64,000 nucleotides of DNA from Pontibacter kalidii (lineage in GTDB: Bacteria > Bacteroidota > Bacteroidia > Cytophagales > Hymenobacteraceae). The stretch's first letter is position 1; every line of letters begins with the position of its first letter. Below are positions 49,992-58,106 of the stretch, in pieces. Under the pieces are notes generated by a model. The model worked only from the letters and a program-made list of their open reading frames with translations. It was not told the DNA's origin and did no database searches. Location of the stretch: positions 4,522,501 to 4,586,500 of the forward strand of contig NZ_CP111079.1 of the NCBI RefSeq assembly GCF_026278245.1, in the 5' to 3' direction. The translations under genes were made by a program, and so were the position numbers.

Positions 49992-50321
49992 TTAGTGGCC
50001 CAGGAAATCCTGCTCCGGGATCGTTACTATAATGTCCTCGTTGCCCTGCACCACGCACTGGCAGCCCAGGCGAGAGTTGATGCGCGGGTCCACGGCGCGG
50101 TCTATGTAATCCTCTTCTTTGTCCGAAATCTCCGGCAGGTCGTCCATGCCGGCCTCGATGTACACGTGGCAGGTGCTGCAGCCGCACACGCCGCCGCAGT
50201 TGTGCTGTAGTTTAATGTCGTTGTTAAGGGCTACATCCAGCACCGATTCGCCTTCAACCGCCGGATGGGTTTCATCCGGAGCGCCGTCAGCAAACTTAAA
50301 TGTTATATTTACAACTTTCAT
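49992..50321 (-). CDS. fdx: 2Fe-2S ferredoxin (adrenodoxin type)
   Basis: This 109-residue ferredoxin has the cluster ligands Cys42, Cys48 and Cys51 in CGGVCGCSTC and the fourth Cys87 (or Cys89) in LGCQC. The spacing C-x5-C-x2-C is that of adrenodoxin/Isc ferredoxins, which provide electrons for Fe-S cluster assembly. It lies directly upstream of iscX, supporting this role. A promoter element with good spacing is seen upstream. Confidence 0.94.
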   Translation of the reverse strand: MKVVNITFKFADGAPDETHPAVEGESVLDVALNNDIKLQHNCGGVCGCSTCHVYIEAGMDDLPEISDKEEDYIDRAVDPRINSRLGCQCVVQGNEDIIVTIPEQDFLGH

Positions 50322-50344
50322 GTCTGTGTCTTTATACTAAGGTG

Positions 50345-50375
50345 CAAAGTTACAAAGCCAGCGTACCGAATCAAA
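50345..50375 (-). promoter_or_regulatory. Bacteroidota-type promoter of fdx-iscX
   Basis: On the minus strand TTTG (50375-50372), 19 bases, TAACTTTG (50352-50345): a full match to the consensus. Transcription would start about 50338, 17 bases before the fdx ATG. Confidence 0.82.
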
Positions 50376-50432
50376 GTATACGCCCCGGCTTATACGTTGC
50401 CTTTGCTGCTTAACAGGTTTCAGCGTAAATGG

Positions 50433-51212
50433 TTATTGCTTCTCTGCCGCGGCCTGTATGCTTTGCGTGAGCAGCCGGTACAGCTCCTGCAGTTGCGGGT
50501 GCTGCTGCAGCATGTGCAGGTGCTCGTCTAGCACGTTCTGGTCGTGGCGGACGGCGGGCCCGGTTTGCACCAAGTAGGGGTGGTGCAGCATGGCTTTGGC
50601 AACTGTTTCCTGGATGAGCGGCTGCAGCAGGTGGTGGGGCAGGCCGGCTTCCAGCAGCAGCTGCCGGCTGATGCCCAGCAGGTGGTTGGTGAAGTTGCAG
50701 GCGAAGACCGCTGCCAGATGCAGCTGCCTGCGGGCCCCTGAGGCTACTGGCTCTGCCGTCTCGCTTATACTTTGCGCGAGTGCCTGTAGCTCTTGCAGCG
50801 TTTCATTGTCCGTGGCCTCTAAAAGGATGGGCACCTTTTTAAAGGTTACGGCTTTGGATTTGGAGAAGGTCTGGAGCGGGTAAAACACGCCTGTTCGGGC
50901 ACATGCCACGGCAGCAAGTATACTTAGCGGCTGCGAGCCGGAAGTGTGGGCCACTATTGTGCCTGGCTTTACCTGTAGCGCTGCGGCCACCGTGGCCAGC
51001 GCGGCATCGGGCACGGCCAGCAACACCACCTCCGCGTTTATACTTTGCAGGTTTAGGGAGCTGATGGGCTGCGCCTGGGGCAGAAGGCGGGACAGTTCCT
51101 CGCGCGGTGTGGCGGTGCGGCTATAGACGGCCGTTACCGTATGGCCAGCCGATTGTAGCGCCTGCGCCAGGTGCCATCCTACGTTTCCTGCTCCGATCAG
51201 GGCTATGTTCAT
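50433..51212 (-). CDS. Rossmann-like/DUF2520 domain protein
   Basis: This 259-residue protein starts with an NAD(P)-binding Rossmann motif (NIALIGAGNVGWHLAQAL) and continues with VTAVYSRTATPREEL and VVLLAVPDAALATVAAAL. It ends in the DUF2520 dimerisation helices (RRQLHLAAVFACNFTNHLLG). It resembles reductases of the ProC/6-phosphogluconate fold. The substrate is not known. I start at ATG 51212, as the frame from 51242 adds ten residues not seen in the family. Confidence 0.88.
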   Translation of the reverse strand: MNIALIGAGNVGWHLAQALQSAGHTVTAVYSRTATPREELSRLLPQAQPISSLNLQSINAEVVLLAVPDAALATVAAALQVKPGTIVAHTSGSQPLSILAAVACARTGVFYPLQTFSKSKAVTFKKVPILLEATDNETLQELQALAQSISETAEPVASGARRQLHLAAVFACNFTNHLLGISRQLLLEAGLPHHLLQPLIQETVAKAMLHHPYLVQTGPAVRHDQNVLDEHLHMLQQHPQLQELYRLLTQSIQAAAEKQ

Positions 51213-51315
51213 ACTTGTTTTATACTTTGCTGCTGGCGGCAAGTTAAGTGTATCGGCTGTAAAACAAAAAGCCCTTGCTGTTTGGGCAAGGGCTTCTCTA
51301 CACTTTAGGCAGCGC

Positions 51316-53910
51316 TTAGGCTACCTGTGCTTTTCTTTTTTCTTTCGGAGCGACTGGCCTGGCTTTGGCGCCACCGTCCTTGCGGCGTACAATGGCCATC
51401 ACAAAACCAATCGACATCACAATTGTGCCTATCCAGAGGATGTTTACGAACGGCTTCTCCACAGCTTTCAGGATGATGTAATCCTTCTGCGAGGCATTCA
51501 CACCGATCTTAAACTTGTTGTTCTCTGTGTCGATGTTCAGGAAGGTGAGGCGCAGTCCGAGGTCGGCGATCTCCTCCGGCACACGGCCCATCAGCTGGTT
51601 CTTCACCATCAGCACCGGGTGCGCGTGGTAGTCCTTGCGCTCTCCGTAAATCTTGAGGTCAGCCTGCACGGCTACGTCGCCTTCTTCCAGCGCCACACCC
51701 GGCACCTGCGCTATCTGCTCTACGCCGTTAAACACAGCCACATAGTCGTTCAGGATAATGGTGTCGCCCACGGCCAGATCATACTCCTGCAGTTCTCCCC
51801 AGTCTTTCTCCTCGTTCGGGTCCGGGATGGACGAAACGTGCGTGTAAAGGTCCATGTTGGCGAAGTGCTTGATGTCCGGGGAAGCGAGCAGCCCCATGTT
51901 CGGATTCACCTGCGCGCGCGGGTAGAGTGTGAACAGCTTGTCGCCCTCACGCTCCTTATACTGTACTTCGTAAAAGGTGTTCTCCGGCGAGTACATCGCC
52001 AGCGTATCGCCTGTTTCGAAGTATACTTTGTCGCCTACTCTTATCTGGCCGCGCGCAATAGAGGTGTACGGGTCGGCTGTTGGCCACAGTAGTTCGCGGT
52101 TCACATAGCCTGGTACGCCGATCACTTCCTGGAACTGGCCGTGGTAACTTACAGTATACTTGTCCATGTCTACGGGCGTGTTGCGCCAGAGCAGCACGTT
52201 GTCGCGGTTGATCTCCTCCGGGAATTCGCGGGAATACACCAGGCCAGAGTTGTTCTGCGAGACGATGTTGTCGTAACCCGAGGAGAACAGGATGCCCAGC
52301 AGCATCAGAGCCACGCCTATATGGGCCACAGCGCCGCCCGACAGCGTGATCTTCTTGTGCAGCAGGCTCAGGATAATGCTCAGGTTGGCAAACACGGCAA
52401 ACAGGGAGGCCACCAGAAGTATGATGAACACCGGGTTGTCCATTGTCTCGTGCAGCATGCCCATCTTCGAGAGCACGATGATGAGGCTGGCGAACAGCAG
52501 CGTGAGCATGCCCGGCAGGGTAATGGCATCTACAAAGCTCCCTTTCTCGCCTTTGCGCCACCACAGCAGCTGGCCTACGCCTGTAAGTACGGCAATGGCC
52601 ACACCGCCCCACAACTGGAACTTGGTGTAATGCTCAATCTGGTCGGCAGGCAGGGCGGCGTTAGACTCTATCCCGATAAAGCCCAGGAAGGAGTTGTAAA
52701 CCGGAATGGACGTGGTGAAAAGCACTTGGAACGCAGCCAGGCAAAGCACGATCGCGCCGATAAACACCCAAAACTCGCCGCTGTAGGTTGTCAGCTCCTT
52801 GTCGGAGGTGGGGATGCTCTTCCAGCGGTAGAGTAGCAGGGCGATAGCCAGCACGGCAAAGGCCGCCAGGTAGGTGAACAGCTGCCCGGAAAGGCCCAGG
52901 TCAGTGAACGAGTGCACGGAGGCGTTGCCCAAGATGCCACTTCGGGTAAGGAAGGTGGCGTAAAGTATGAGTATGAACGAGGCAATGATCAGGATGAAAG
53001 AAGCCTTCAGGCCTGACTTGCCACGGTTATAGGCAATCATGGTATGGATAGCGCCCACCAGCACCAGCCACGGAATATACACGGCGTTCTCCACCGGGTC
53101 CCAGTTCCAGTAGCCACCGAAGTTCAGGGTTACGTAGGCCCAGTAAGCACCCATCATGGTGCCGATGCCCAGCGACACGGCCGCAAAATGCGACCAGGGC
53201 AGCGCCGGCTTGATCCACTCATGGAACTTGCCTTTCCAAAGGCCGGCCATGGCGAAGGCGAACGGCACTAGCGTGGCGGCAAAGCCCAGGAACAGCGTCG
53301 GCGGGTGAATCACCATCCAGATGTTCTGCAGCAGCGGATTCAGGCCGGTACCATCGGCAGGCACAAAGTTCGGGTCCATGGCAAACACCGGGGTGTCGGG
53401 CATAAAGTCGCGCATCAGGATGAAAGGGGAGGAGCCTATCTTCAGGTCGCCGATCACGATGCCCAGGATCATGGAGGTCAGGAACAGCTGCACAAAGGAG
53501 AACATGCCCATTACCGGCGCTTCCCATACTTTGTTTTTCTTGCTGCTGTTGATCAGCACCACACCCAGCACCACGTGCCAGAAAATCCAGAGCAGGAACG
53601 AACCCTCCTGGCCTTCCCAGAAGCTGGAGATCATGTAATGCACCGGCAGGTGGTTGGAGGAGTGGCTCCAGGCGTAGTAATACTCGTAACGGTGCTCGTA
53701 GATGATGTTGAACAGCGTAAAAATTATCAGCATAACGGCGGCGCTATGCACGTAGAAGGACCAGCGGCCCATCTTGCGCCAGCTGTCATCGCCGGAAAGC
53801 TCTACCTTGGCGCGAGACGCCATAAAGTATGCGTAAGAGGATACTATGGCCGCCACAAAAGCCACAATCACACTCGCATGGCCAATATCCCCGATCAGCG
53901 TATTAATCAT
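51316..53910 (-). CDS. ccmF: Cytochrome c biogenesis protein CcmF (heme lyase)
   Basis: This 864-residue membrane protein attaches heme to apocytochromes c. Its CcsA/CcmF core, with about 15 helices, contains the WWD region TLNFGGYWNWDPVENAVYIP (in part) and conserved histidines in SHFAAVSLGIGTMMGAYW and FWHVVLG. The long C-terminal periplasmic part (about 560-800) is larger than in proteobacteria, as is normal for Bacteroidota. It is the last gene of the ccm operon. A 17/19 inverted repeat lies between it and ccmE. Confidence 0.93.
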   Translation of the reverse strand: MINTLIGDIGHASVIVAFVAAIVSSYAYFMASRAKVELSGDDSWRKMGRWSFYVHSAAVMLIIFTLFNIIYEHRYEYYYAWSHSSNHLPVHYMISSFWEGQEGSFLLWIFWHVVLGVVLINSSKKNKVWEAPVMGMFSFVQLFLTSMILGIVIGDLKIGSSPFILMRDFMPDTPVFAMDPNFVPADGTGLNPLLQNIWMVIHPPTLFLGFAATLVPFAFAMAGLWKGKFHEWIKPALPWSHFAAVSLGIGTMMGAYWAYVTLNFGGYWNWDPVENAVYIPWLVLVGAIHTMIAYNRGKSGLKASFILIIASFILILYATFLTRSGILGNASVHSFTDLGLSGQLFTYLAAFAVLAIALLLYRWKSIPTSDKELTTYSGEFWVFIGAIVLCLAAFQVLFTTSIPVYNSFLGFIGIESNAALPADQIEHYTKFQLWGGVAIAVLTGVGQLLWWRKGEKGSFVDAITLPGMLTLLFASLIIVLSKMGMLHETMDNPVFIILLVASLFAVFANLSIILSLLHKKITLSGGAVAHIGVALMLLGILFSSGYDNIVSQNNSGLVYSREFPEEINRDNVLLWRNTPVDMDKYTVSYHGQFQEVIGVPGYVNRELLWPTADPYTSIARGQIRVGDKVYFETGDTLAMYSPENTFYEVQYKEREGDKLFTLYPRAQVNPNMGLLASPDIKHFANMDLYTHVSSIPDPNEEKDWGELQEYDLAVGDTIILNDYVAVFNGVEQIAQVPGVALEEGDVAVQADLKIYGERKDYHAHPVLMVKNQLMGRVPEEIADLGLRLTFLNIDTENNKFKIGVNASQKDYIILKAVEKPFVNILWIGTIVMSIGFVMAIVRRKDGGAKARPVAPKEKRKAQVA

Positions 53911-53932
53911 CTTTGAAAGTTAAAGAGTTACA

Positions 53933-54001
53933 GAGTTAGAGAGTTTGGGAGGTAGAGAAATACAGAGCTAACACATCTTTAACTCCTAAACGCTCTAACT
54001 C
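53933..54001. repeat. Inverted repeat between ccmE and ccmF
   Basis: GAGTTAGAGAGTTTGGGAG at 53933-53951 and CTCCTAAACGCTCTAACTC at 53983-54001 pair at 17 of 19 bases. Words such as GAGTTACAGAG repeat around the left arm. It is another operon-spacer hairpin. Confidence 0.8.
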
Positions 54002-54014
54002 CTAAACTTGATTT

Positions 54015-54443
54015 TTACAGGCTTGCTGTCTTGGTGTCCTTGATCTCGGTCTCCACGTACTTAGACGGGCACTTGAGCAGGATTTTATCGGCCACGAATA
54101 CATTGTTTTGCATGTTGCCTGTTATCACCACCTGCTCGGAGCGCTCAAAGTCCTGTGGCTTTGGGTTGAAGTATACCACCTTCTGCTCCACGCGGTTGGT
54201 ATCCACGAGCATGAACGAGAAATAGTTCGGGTCTACCAGCGGGTCGTAGTTCATGCCTACAATATGGCCCTGGGTGTCCTTTTTCAGGCGGCCCACCACG
54301 TGTACCTTGGTCATGTCGCCATCCTCGGCGCGCTCAATGGCATCGTCGAAGGAGACGTAGGTGCTGGCGTCGCCCACCGAAGACATGATGATAACGATTG
54401 CGACTGCAATCACTAAAATCCCGATGATGTGTGTCTTTTTCAT
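54015..54443 (-). CDS. ccmE: Heme chaperone CcmE, CXXXY type
   Basis: This 142-residue protein has one N-terminal membrane helix (about 5-24) and an OB-fold domain. It carries heme covalently in the periplasm before CcmF transfers it. Where proteobacterial CcmE has a His (HxxxY), this one has KCPSKY, with Cys125 and Tyr129. The Cys variant is known from archaea and some deltaproteobacteria. The gene follows ccmD and precedes ccmF. Confidence 0.92.
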   Translation of the reverse strand: MKKTHIIGILVIAVAIVIIMSSVGDASTYVSFDDAIERAEDGDMTKVHVVGRLKKDTQGHIVGMNYDPLVDPNYFSFMLVDTNRVEQKVVYFNPKPQDFERSEQVVITGNMQNNVFVADKILLKCPSKYVETEIKDTKTASL

Positions 54444-54557
54444 CTTAGTAGAAGTATAGGTATTCCTTTTTCTGTTAGCCTAACACACGACAGATCGTTT
54501 TAAATCCATCCTGCTGAAAACTATTTGCTGCCTTTTCAGGGTAGTATGTGCGTTTTT

Positions 54558-54842
54558 TTACCTGTTTACCAAGTCGTCCTTCAGCTGTTTCTCCAGCCTG
54601 CTCACCTTGCGGTCAATCGTTACCAGGTAAGCGATCGTGCCCGCCAGCACGGTCAGCAGTACCACGACCACAACGTAGATCTTGCCGTCCCGGCGCAGGG
54701 TGTCGGCCATCTCTATCTCGGTTTGCGGGGCCGACGAGAACTCCACCTCGGTTGTCTGGCCCGGTTGCGCCTGTGCCGGCTGCAAGCCAGCGGCGGCCAG
54801 CAGGATAAGGCACCAGATCGTCAGTATTTTAAACAGTTTCAT
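54558..54842 (-). CDS. ccmD: CcmD-like small membrane protein
   Basis: This 94-residue protein has an N-terminal hydrophobic signal (1-25, ending AQAQ), a short acidic section, one membrane helix (about 54-72, VVVVLLTVLAGTIAYLV), and a basic tail with IDRKVSRLEKQLKDDL. CcmD normally links CcmE to CcmABC. It overlaps the CcmC-like gene by 14 bases. Identification relies on position and topology more than sequence. Confidence 0.8.
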   Translation of the reverse strand: MKLFKILTIWCLILLAAAGLQPAQAQPGQTTEVEFSSAPQTEIEMADTLRRDGKIYVVVVVLLTVLAGTIAYLVTIDRKVSRLEKQLKDDLVNR

Positions 54843-55503
54843 ATAAGCGTTGTCTGAGTATTTCCAGTCTTGATTTCACGTTTATGATCCAGAAGCCCAG
54901 CAGCGTCCAGCCCAACACGGCCGGGTAGAACACCATGCGCAGGCGGCTGTCCAGGTCGTAGGCGTTAAAGCCGGGGTTGCCTCCGTTGCCGGGATGCAGC
55001 GAGTCGGTGAGGCGCGGCAGGATGAACAAAAGCGGGATAAGCGCCGCGAAGGCGAAGATGTTGTACACCGCGCTGATGCGGGCGCGCTGCTGCTGCTCGC
55101 TAAAGGAGCTGCGCAGCACCAGGTATGCGAAGTAGATGAGCAGGCCAATGGCCGAGGCATTCTGCTTTGGGTCGTTGCTCCAGTACTCGCCCCAGGTAAA
55201 CTTGGCCCACTCCATGCCCGTCACGATGCCCAGCACACCGAAAAGTATCCCCACCTTGGCAGCTTCGTAGGCGATCACGTCGTTCTTGACGCTGGGGTTG
55301 CGCAGGTACAGAATGGAGTACACCACCGAGGTGAGCAGGATCAGGATCATGCCAAACCACATCGGCACGTGGAAGTACAGGTTGCGGATGGTCTCGTTGA
55401 GGATGGCTAGCCGCGGCACTTCCGTAAGCATACCGGCCACTACCGTGTAAACCAGTAGCACCACCGCCAGTATTTTCCACCAATTCTTCTTCATTGCTTT
55501 CAA
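54829..55503 (-). CDS. ccmC: CcmC-like heme handling protein (CcsA/CcmC family)
   Basis: This 224-residue protein with six membrane helices has the WWD-type heme-binding region WGEYWSNDPKQNASAIG and conserved histidines in LYFHVPMWFGM and SLHPG. It loads heme onto CcmE. The family is known as the CcmC/CcsA group; the short length is typical of CcmC. The order ccmB-ccmC-ccmD-ccmE-ccmF is the usual one. Confidence 0.92.
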   Translation of the reverse strand: MKAMKKNWWKILAVVLLVYTVVAGMLTEVPRLAILNETIRNLYFHVPMWFGMILILLTSVVYSILYLRNPSVKNDVIAYEAAKVGILFGVLGIVTGMEWAKFTWGEYWSNDPKQNASAIGLLIYFAYLVLRSSFSEQQQRARISAVYNIFAFAALIPLLFILPRLTDSLHPGNGGNPGFNAYDLDSRLRMVFYPAVLGWTLLGFWIINVKSRLEILRQRLYETV

Positions 55504-55619
55504 AAAGTATACAGGGGTTGCAGCCTTCTATCGTTAGACATTTTAAACTTTTAATTCGTTCTGTTTCCTGCCCGAACAAGTGCAGCAAGGCTTTTCCCTG
55601 CTTTCCTGTATCAGATGCC

Positions 55620-56288
55620 CTACGAACGCCAAAGGTACGGGAATAAGATATAAGAAACAGTGACAACGATCATGTTTATGGCGAGCAGGGTAAGCAGTTC
55701 GTCGAGGCTGGCGCTACGGTCGAGGCCATCCATGGCATTTTTCGACATTTTAATGAGCATCAGCAGCATCGGCACGATGACCGGGAAGCTCAGTATGGCC
55801 ATGAGGGTGCTGCTGTTGGCGGCCTTGCTGGCGATGCTCGAGATCATGGTGAGCGAGGTGGAGAAGCCCACGGCGCCCAACAGGATGGAGAGCAGGAACA
55901 TTGGCACGTCCTCCACCGGGTTGCCCAGCACAAAGCCATAGAACACAAAGCAGATGATGGCCAGCAGCAGCATTAGCAGGGTGTTGTAGATGATCTTGGC
56001 CAGGATGATCCCCTGCGGGCTCACGATGGAGTAGAAGTACAGCAGCCGCCCGCGGTTTTCCTGCATAAAGCTTTTGGCGATGGCGTTTACTGACACAAAC
56101 AAGAGTATGATCCAGAGCAAGGCGTTCCAGACCGGGGGCACCAGGATGTTGGGGCGCATGCCAAAGCTGAGGTAGCAGATAAACACCACGCTGCCCACGT
56201 ACAGCAGCATGCCGTTGAGGGCGTACTTCTGCCGCCACTCCAGCACCAGGTCCTTTTGTATCAGGTATAAAATCTCTTTAAACAGCAC
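55620..56288 (-). CDS. ccmB: Heme exporter subunit CcmB
   Basis: This 222-residue protein has six membrane helices and belongs to CcmB, the permease of the CcmAB ATPase needed to release heme from CcmE. EILYLIQKDLVLEWRQKYAL at the start is characteristic. I start at GTG 56288: the longer frame from 56321 would be made from the TACCTTTG promoter element (56313-56306). Notably no ccmA gene is upstream; the next 1 kb is a repeat island. Confidence 0.9.
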   Translation of the reverse strand: MLFKEILYLIQKDLVLEWRQKYALNGMLLYVGSVVFICYLSFGMRPNILVPPVWNALLWIILLFVSVNAIAKSFMQENRGRLLYFYSIVSPQGIILAKIIYNTLLMLLLAIICFVFYGFVLGNPVEDVPMFLLSILLGAVGFSTSLTMISSIASKAANSSTLMAILSFPVIVPMLLMLIKMSKNAMDGLDRSASLDELLTLLAINMIVVTVSYILFPYLWRS

Positions 56289-56305
56289 GTTCTTTCCTTT
56301 TACCG

Positions 56306-56313
56306 CAAAGGTA
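56306..56313 (-). promoter_or_regulatory. -7 promoter element of the ccm operon
   Basis: TACCTTTG on the minus strand, 18 bases before GTG 56288, matches TAnnTTTG. The -33 region is weak. It supports the shorter start of ccmB. Confidence 0.5.
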
Positions 56314-56634
56314 AGGCACAAATCATTAGAAAGTAATCAGATTTAGAGAGTTTAGGAGTGAGATGTTCAGCAGTTGTAAGGGCAGGCAGTTTTCGCCTTA
56401 CGATGGCTATACTTTATACTTTGGCGGAGGAGGTTTGGGATGTACAAAGTATAGCCAGCGTTCTTTCCATACTTTCGGGGCAAAGTATGAAGTATAAAAA
56501 CCAAGTTGCGATTATCCCATCCCTACCATGGAGGGAGCTATCAGGAATTCTGGACGAAAGGCTATTTGCCCAAGGACAGAGTATAAAAGCACTTATACTT
56601 CTCAAACTTATACTTGTGACCTCGCTGAAGTTGC

Positions 56635-56702
56635 GGACAGGTCGCGGCCTGTCCCTATAGAAGTATAAACCCACCCCTGACCTTCTCCTAAGATCAGGGG
56701 GA
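56635..56702 (-). repeat. Palindrome and CCCCTGA-type hairpin of composite repeat copy C
   Basis: The palindrome GGACAGGTCGCGGCCTGTCC (56635-56654) and the hairpin with CCCACCCCTGACC and AGATCAGGGGG (56670-56702) are the outer modules of the composite repeat in reverse orientation. In copies A and B the same modules follow the core in the same order. Confidence 0.8.
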
Positions 56703-56721
56703 GTTATACTTGCTCTATTCC

Positions 56722-56793
56722 CTGTCATCTCGAGCTGCGCGAGAGATCTAGCCAGAATTCTAAAGAGATCTCTCCCCAAGGTCGAGATGACAG
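56722..56793. repeat. TGTCATCTCGA inverted-repeat element
   Basis: CTGTCATCTCGA at 56722-56733 pairs exactly with TCGAGATGACAG at 56782-56793. AGAGATC and GAGATCTCT add an inner stem. It is related to the element at 33370-33467 and is inserted between modules of composite repeat copy C. Confidence 0.85.
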
Positions 56794-56799
56794 AAAACA

Positions 56800-56991
56800 G
56801 GAGCTATCGAATCTGATCCCAGTCCTTGGGTGGAGCGCCTTGTAGATTTACGGTTTCGCTTTAGCGAAATTGCGACAGCAAAGGAAATGTACACCGCGCG
56901 ATGCCAAAGGACGAGCCCTCCCGGGCTGGAGGGAGCCAAAGCCAGAGGTGAAACTATAGGCTCGTAAGTCTGGAGGATCAACGGGAGCTAG
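56800..56991 (-). repeat. Composite repeat, core module, copy C (inverted)
   Basis: Read on the minus strand this matches copies A and B: CTAGCTCCCG, GCCCGGGAGGGCTCGTCC, GCATCGCGC, TTTCGCTAAAGCGAAA, AAGGCGCTCCACCCAAGGAC and CAGATTCGATAGCTCC. It is closer to copy A than B in the middle. The rest of the spacer up to 57265 has another GTCGGGTTGCAAACCCGAC hairpin (57076-57094) and no gene. Confidence 0.85.
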
Positions 56992-57265
56992 CAACTATAG
57001 CTTGTATCAAACAGAAGGAAGCAGCGGCCAGGGAAGTATAAGCCAGCAAGTATAAAAGCATGGCTCTGTGAGCCAGTCGGGTTGCAAACCCGACGCCATG
57101 ATAGGTGCAAGCCTTTAGGCTTTCACCATGCAAAAAGGTAGGTATAGGTTTACACTTCCACAAACATCGCTACTTAGATCATAAAGTATAAACCCTCTGC
57201 CGCCCATCTTCCACTTATCCTGCCATTCCTCATAATAGGGGCCTATAGAATGCATCAGGCAAACA

Positions 57266-57298
57266 AGAAAGCACGAACCGCCATGGCCCGTGCTTTCT
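57266..57298 (-). terminator. Probable terminator of the pst operon
   Basis: AGAAAGCACG (57266-57275) pairs perfectly with CGTGCTTTCT (57289-57298). It lies about 60 bases after the phoU stop. The T run on the minus strand is short (TTGTTT). Confidence 0.7.
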
Positions 57299-57361
57299 AT
57301 TTATACTTTATATTTTGGCAAATCAGCAATCAAGCAATCCAGCAATCCAGCCATTTAACAA

Positions 57362-58051
57362 TTACTCCTCGTCTTCTCTCTTCTTCTTTTTCTTGTCAGA
57401 CTTGTGCTTCACCACCTTGGCGTCGCGGTAGAAGATCACCTCTTCGGCAATGTTGGTTATCTGGTCGCCCACACGCTCCAGTTTCTTGATGATGAAGAGT
57501 ACGGCCAGAGCCCCTGAGATCCTATCCGGGTTGTCAGCCATAAACTTAGTCACGATGGCATCGGACTTGCGGTAGATTTTGTTCAGCGTTTTGTCGTGCT
57601 TGATGATGGCCTTGGCCAGGGTGGTGTCGTTGTTCTGAAAGGCGGTGCGGGCGTCGGCAAACATCTTCAGCGCCTCGTCATACATTTGCACCACGTTCGT
57701 GAGCTCCAGCAGCTCCTGATTGGCGGGCGTCTCCAGCTTCTTCACGAAACGGGCAATCCCCTCGGCGGTGTCGCCCAGGCGCTCCAGGTTCGAGTTGATT
57801 TTGAGTACGGCCAACACCAGGCGGAGGTCCACGGCCACAGGCGTGAACAGTGCGAAGAAGTTTTCGCACATGCGGTCTATCTTAATATCGAACTGGTTTA
57901 CCTTGCGGTCGCGCTTGATTATCTGCTTGGCCAGCTCCGCGTCGGCATTCAGCATGGCTTCGCGGCCAGCCTGCAGCTGGTACTCCACCAAATCCCACAT
58001 CTCCAGGAGCTTGGTTTTGAGTCGTTTTAACTCGGTGTCTAGTTGTGCCAT
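57362..58051 (-). CDS. phoU: Phosphate-specific transport system regulator PhoU
   Basis: This 229-residue protein consists of two similar three-helix bundles. Metal-binding patterns of PhoU are present as DLRLVLAVLKINSNLERLGD (first repeat, E..D) and AVLFIIKKLERVGDQITNI (second repeat). A lysine-rich tail (KSDKKKKKREDEE) is unusual and may bind nucleic acid or membranes. PhoU links the Pst transporter to phosphate sensing. It ends the porin-pstS-pstC-pstA-pstB-phoU operon. Confidence 0.93.
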   Translation of the reverse strand: MAQLDTELKRLKTKLLEMWDLVEYQLQAGREAMLNADAELAKQIIKRDRKVNQFDIKIDRMCENFFALFTPVAVDLRLVLAVLKINSNLERLGDTAEGIARFVKKLETPANQELLELTNVVQMYDEALKMFADARTAFQNNDTTLAKAIIKHDKTLNKIYRKSDAIVTKFMADNPDRISGALAVLFIIKKLERVGDQITNIAEEVIFYRDAKVVKHKSDKKKKKREDEE

Positions 58052-58106
58052 CTACGTGTTAGTTTGTGGGTGAGAATCTGTAAAAGGTAGCCGTGTCTGC
58101 TGGGGA

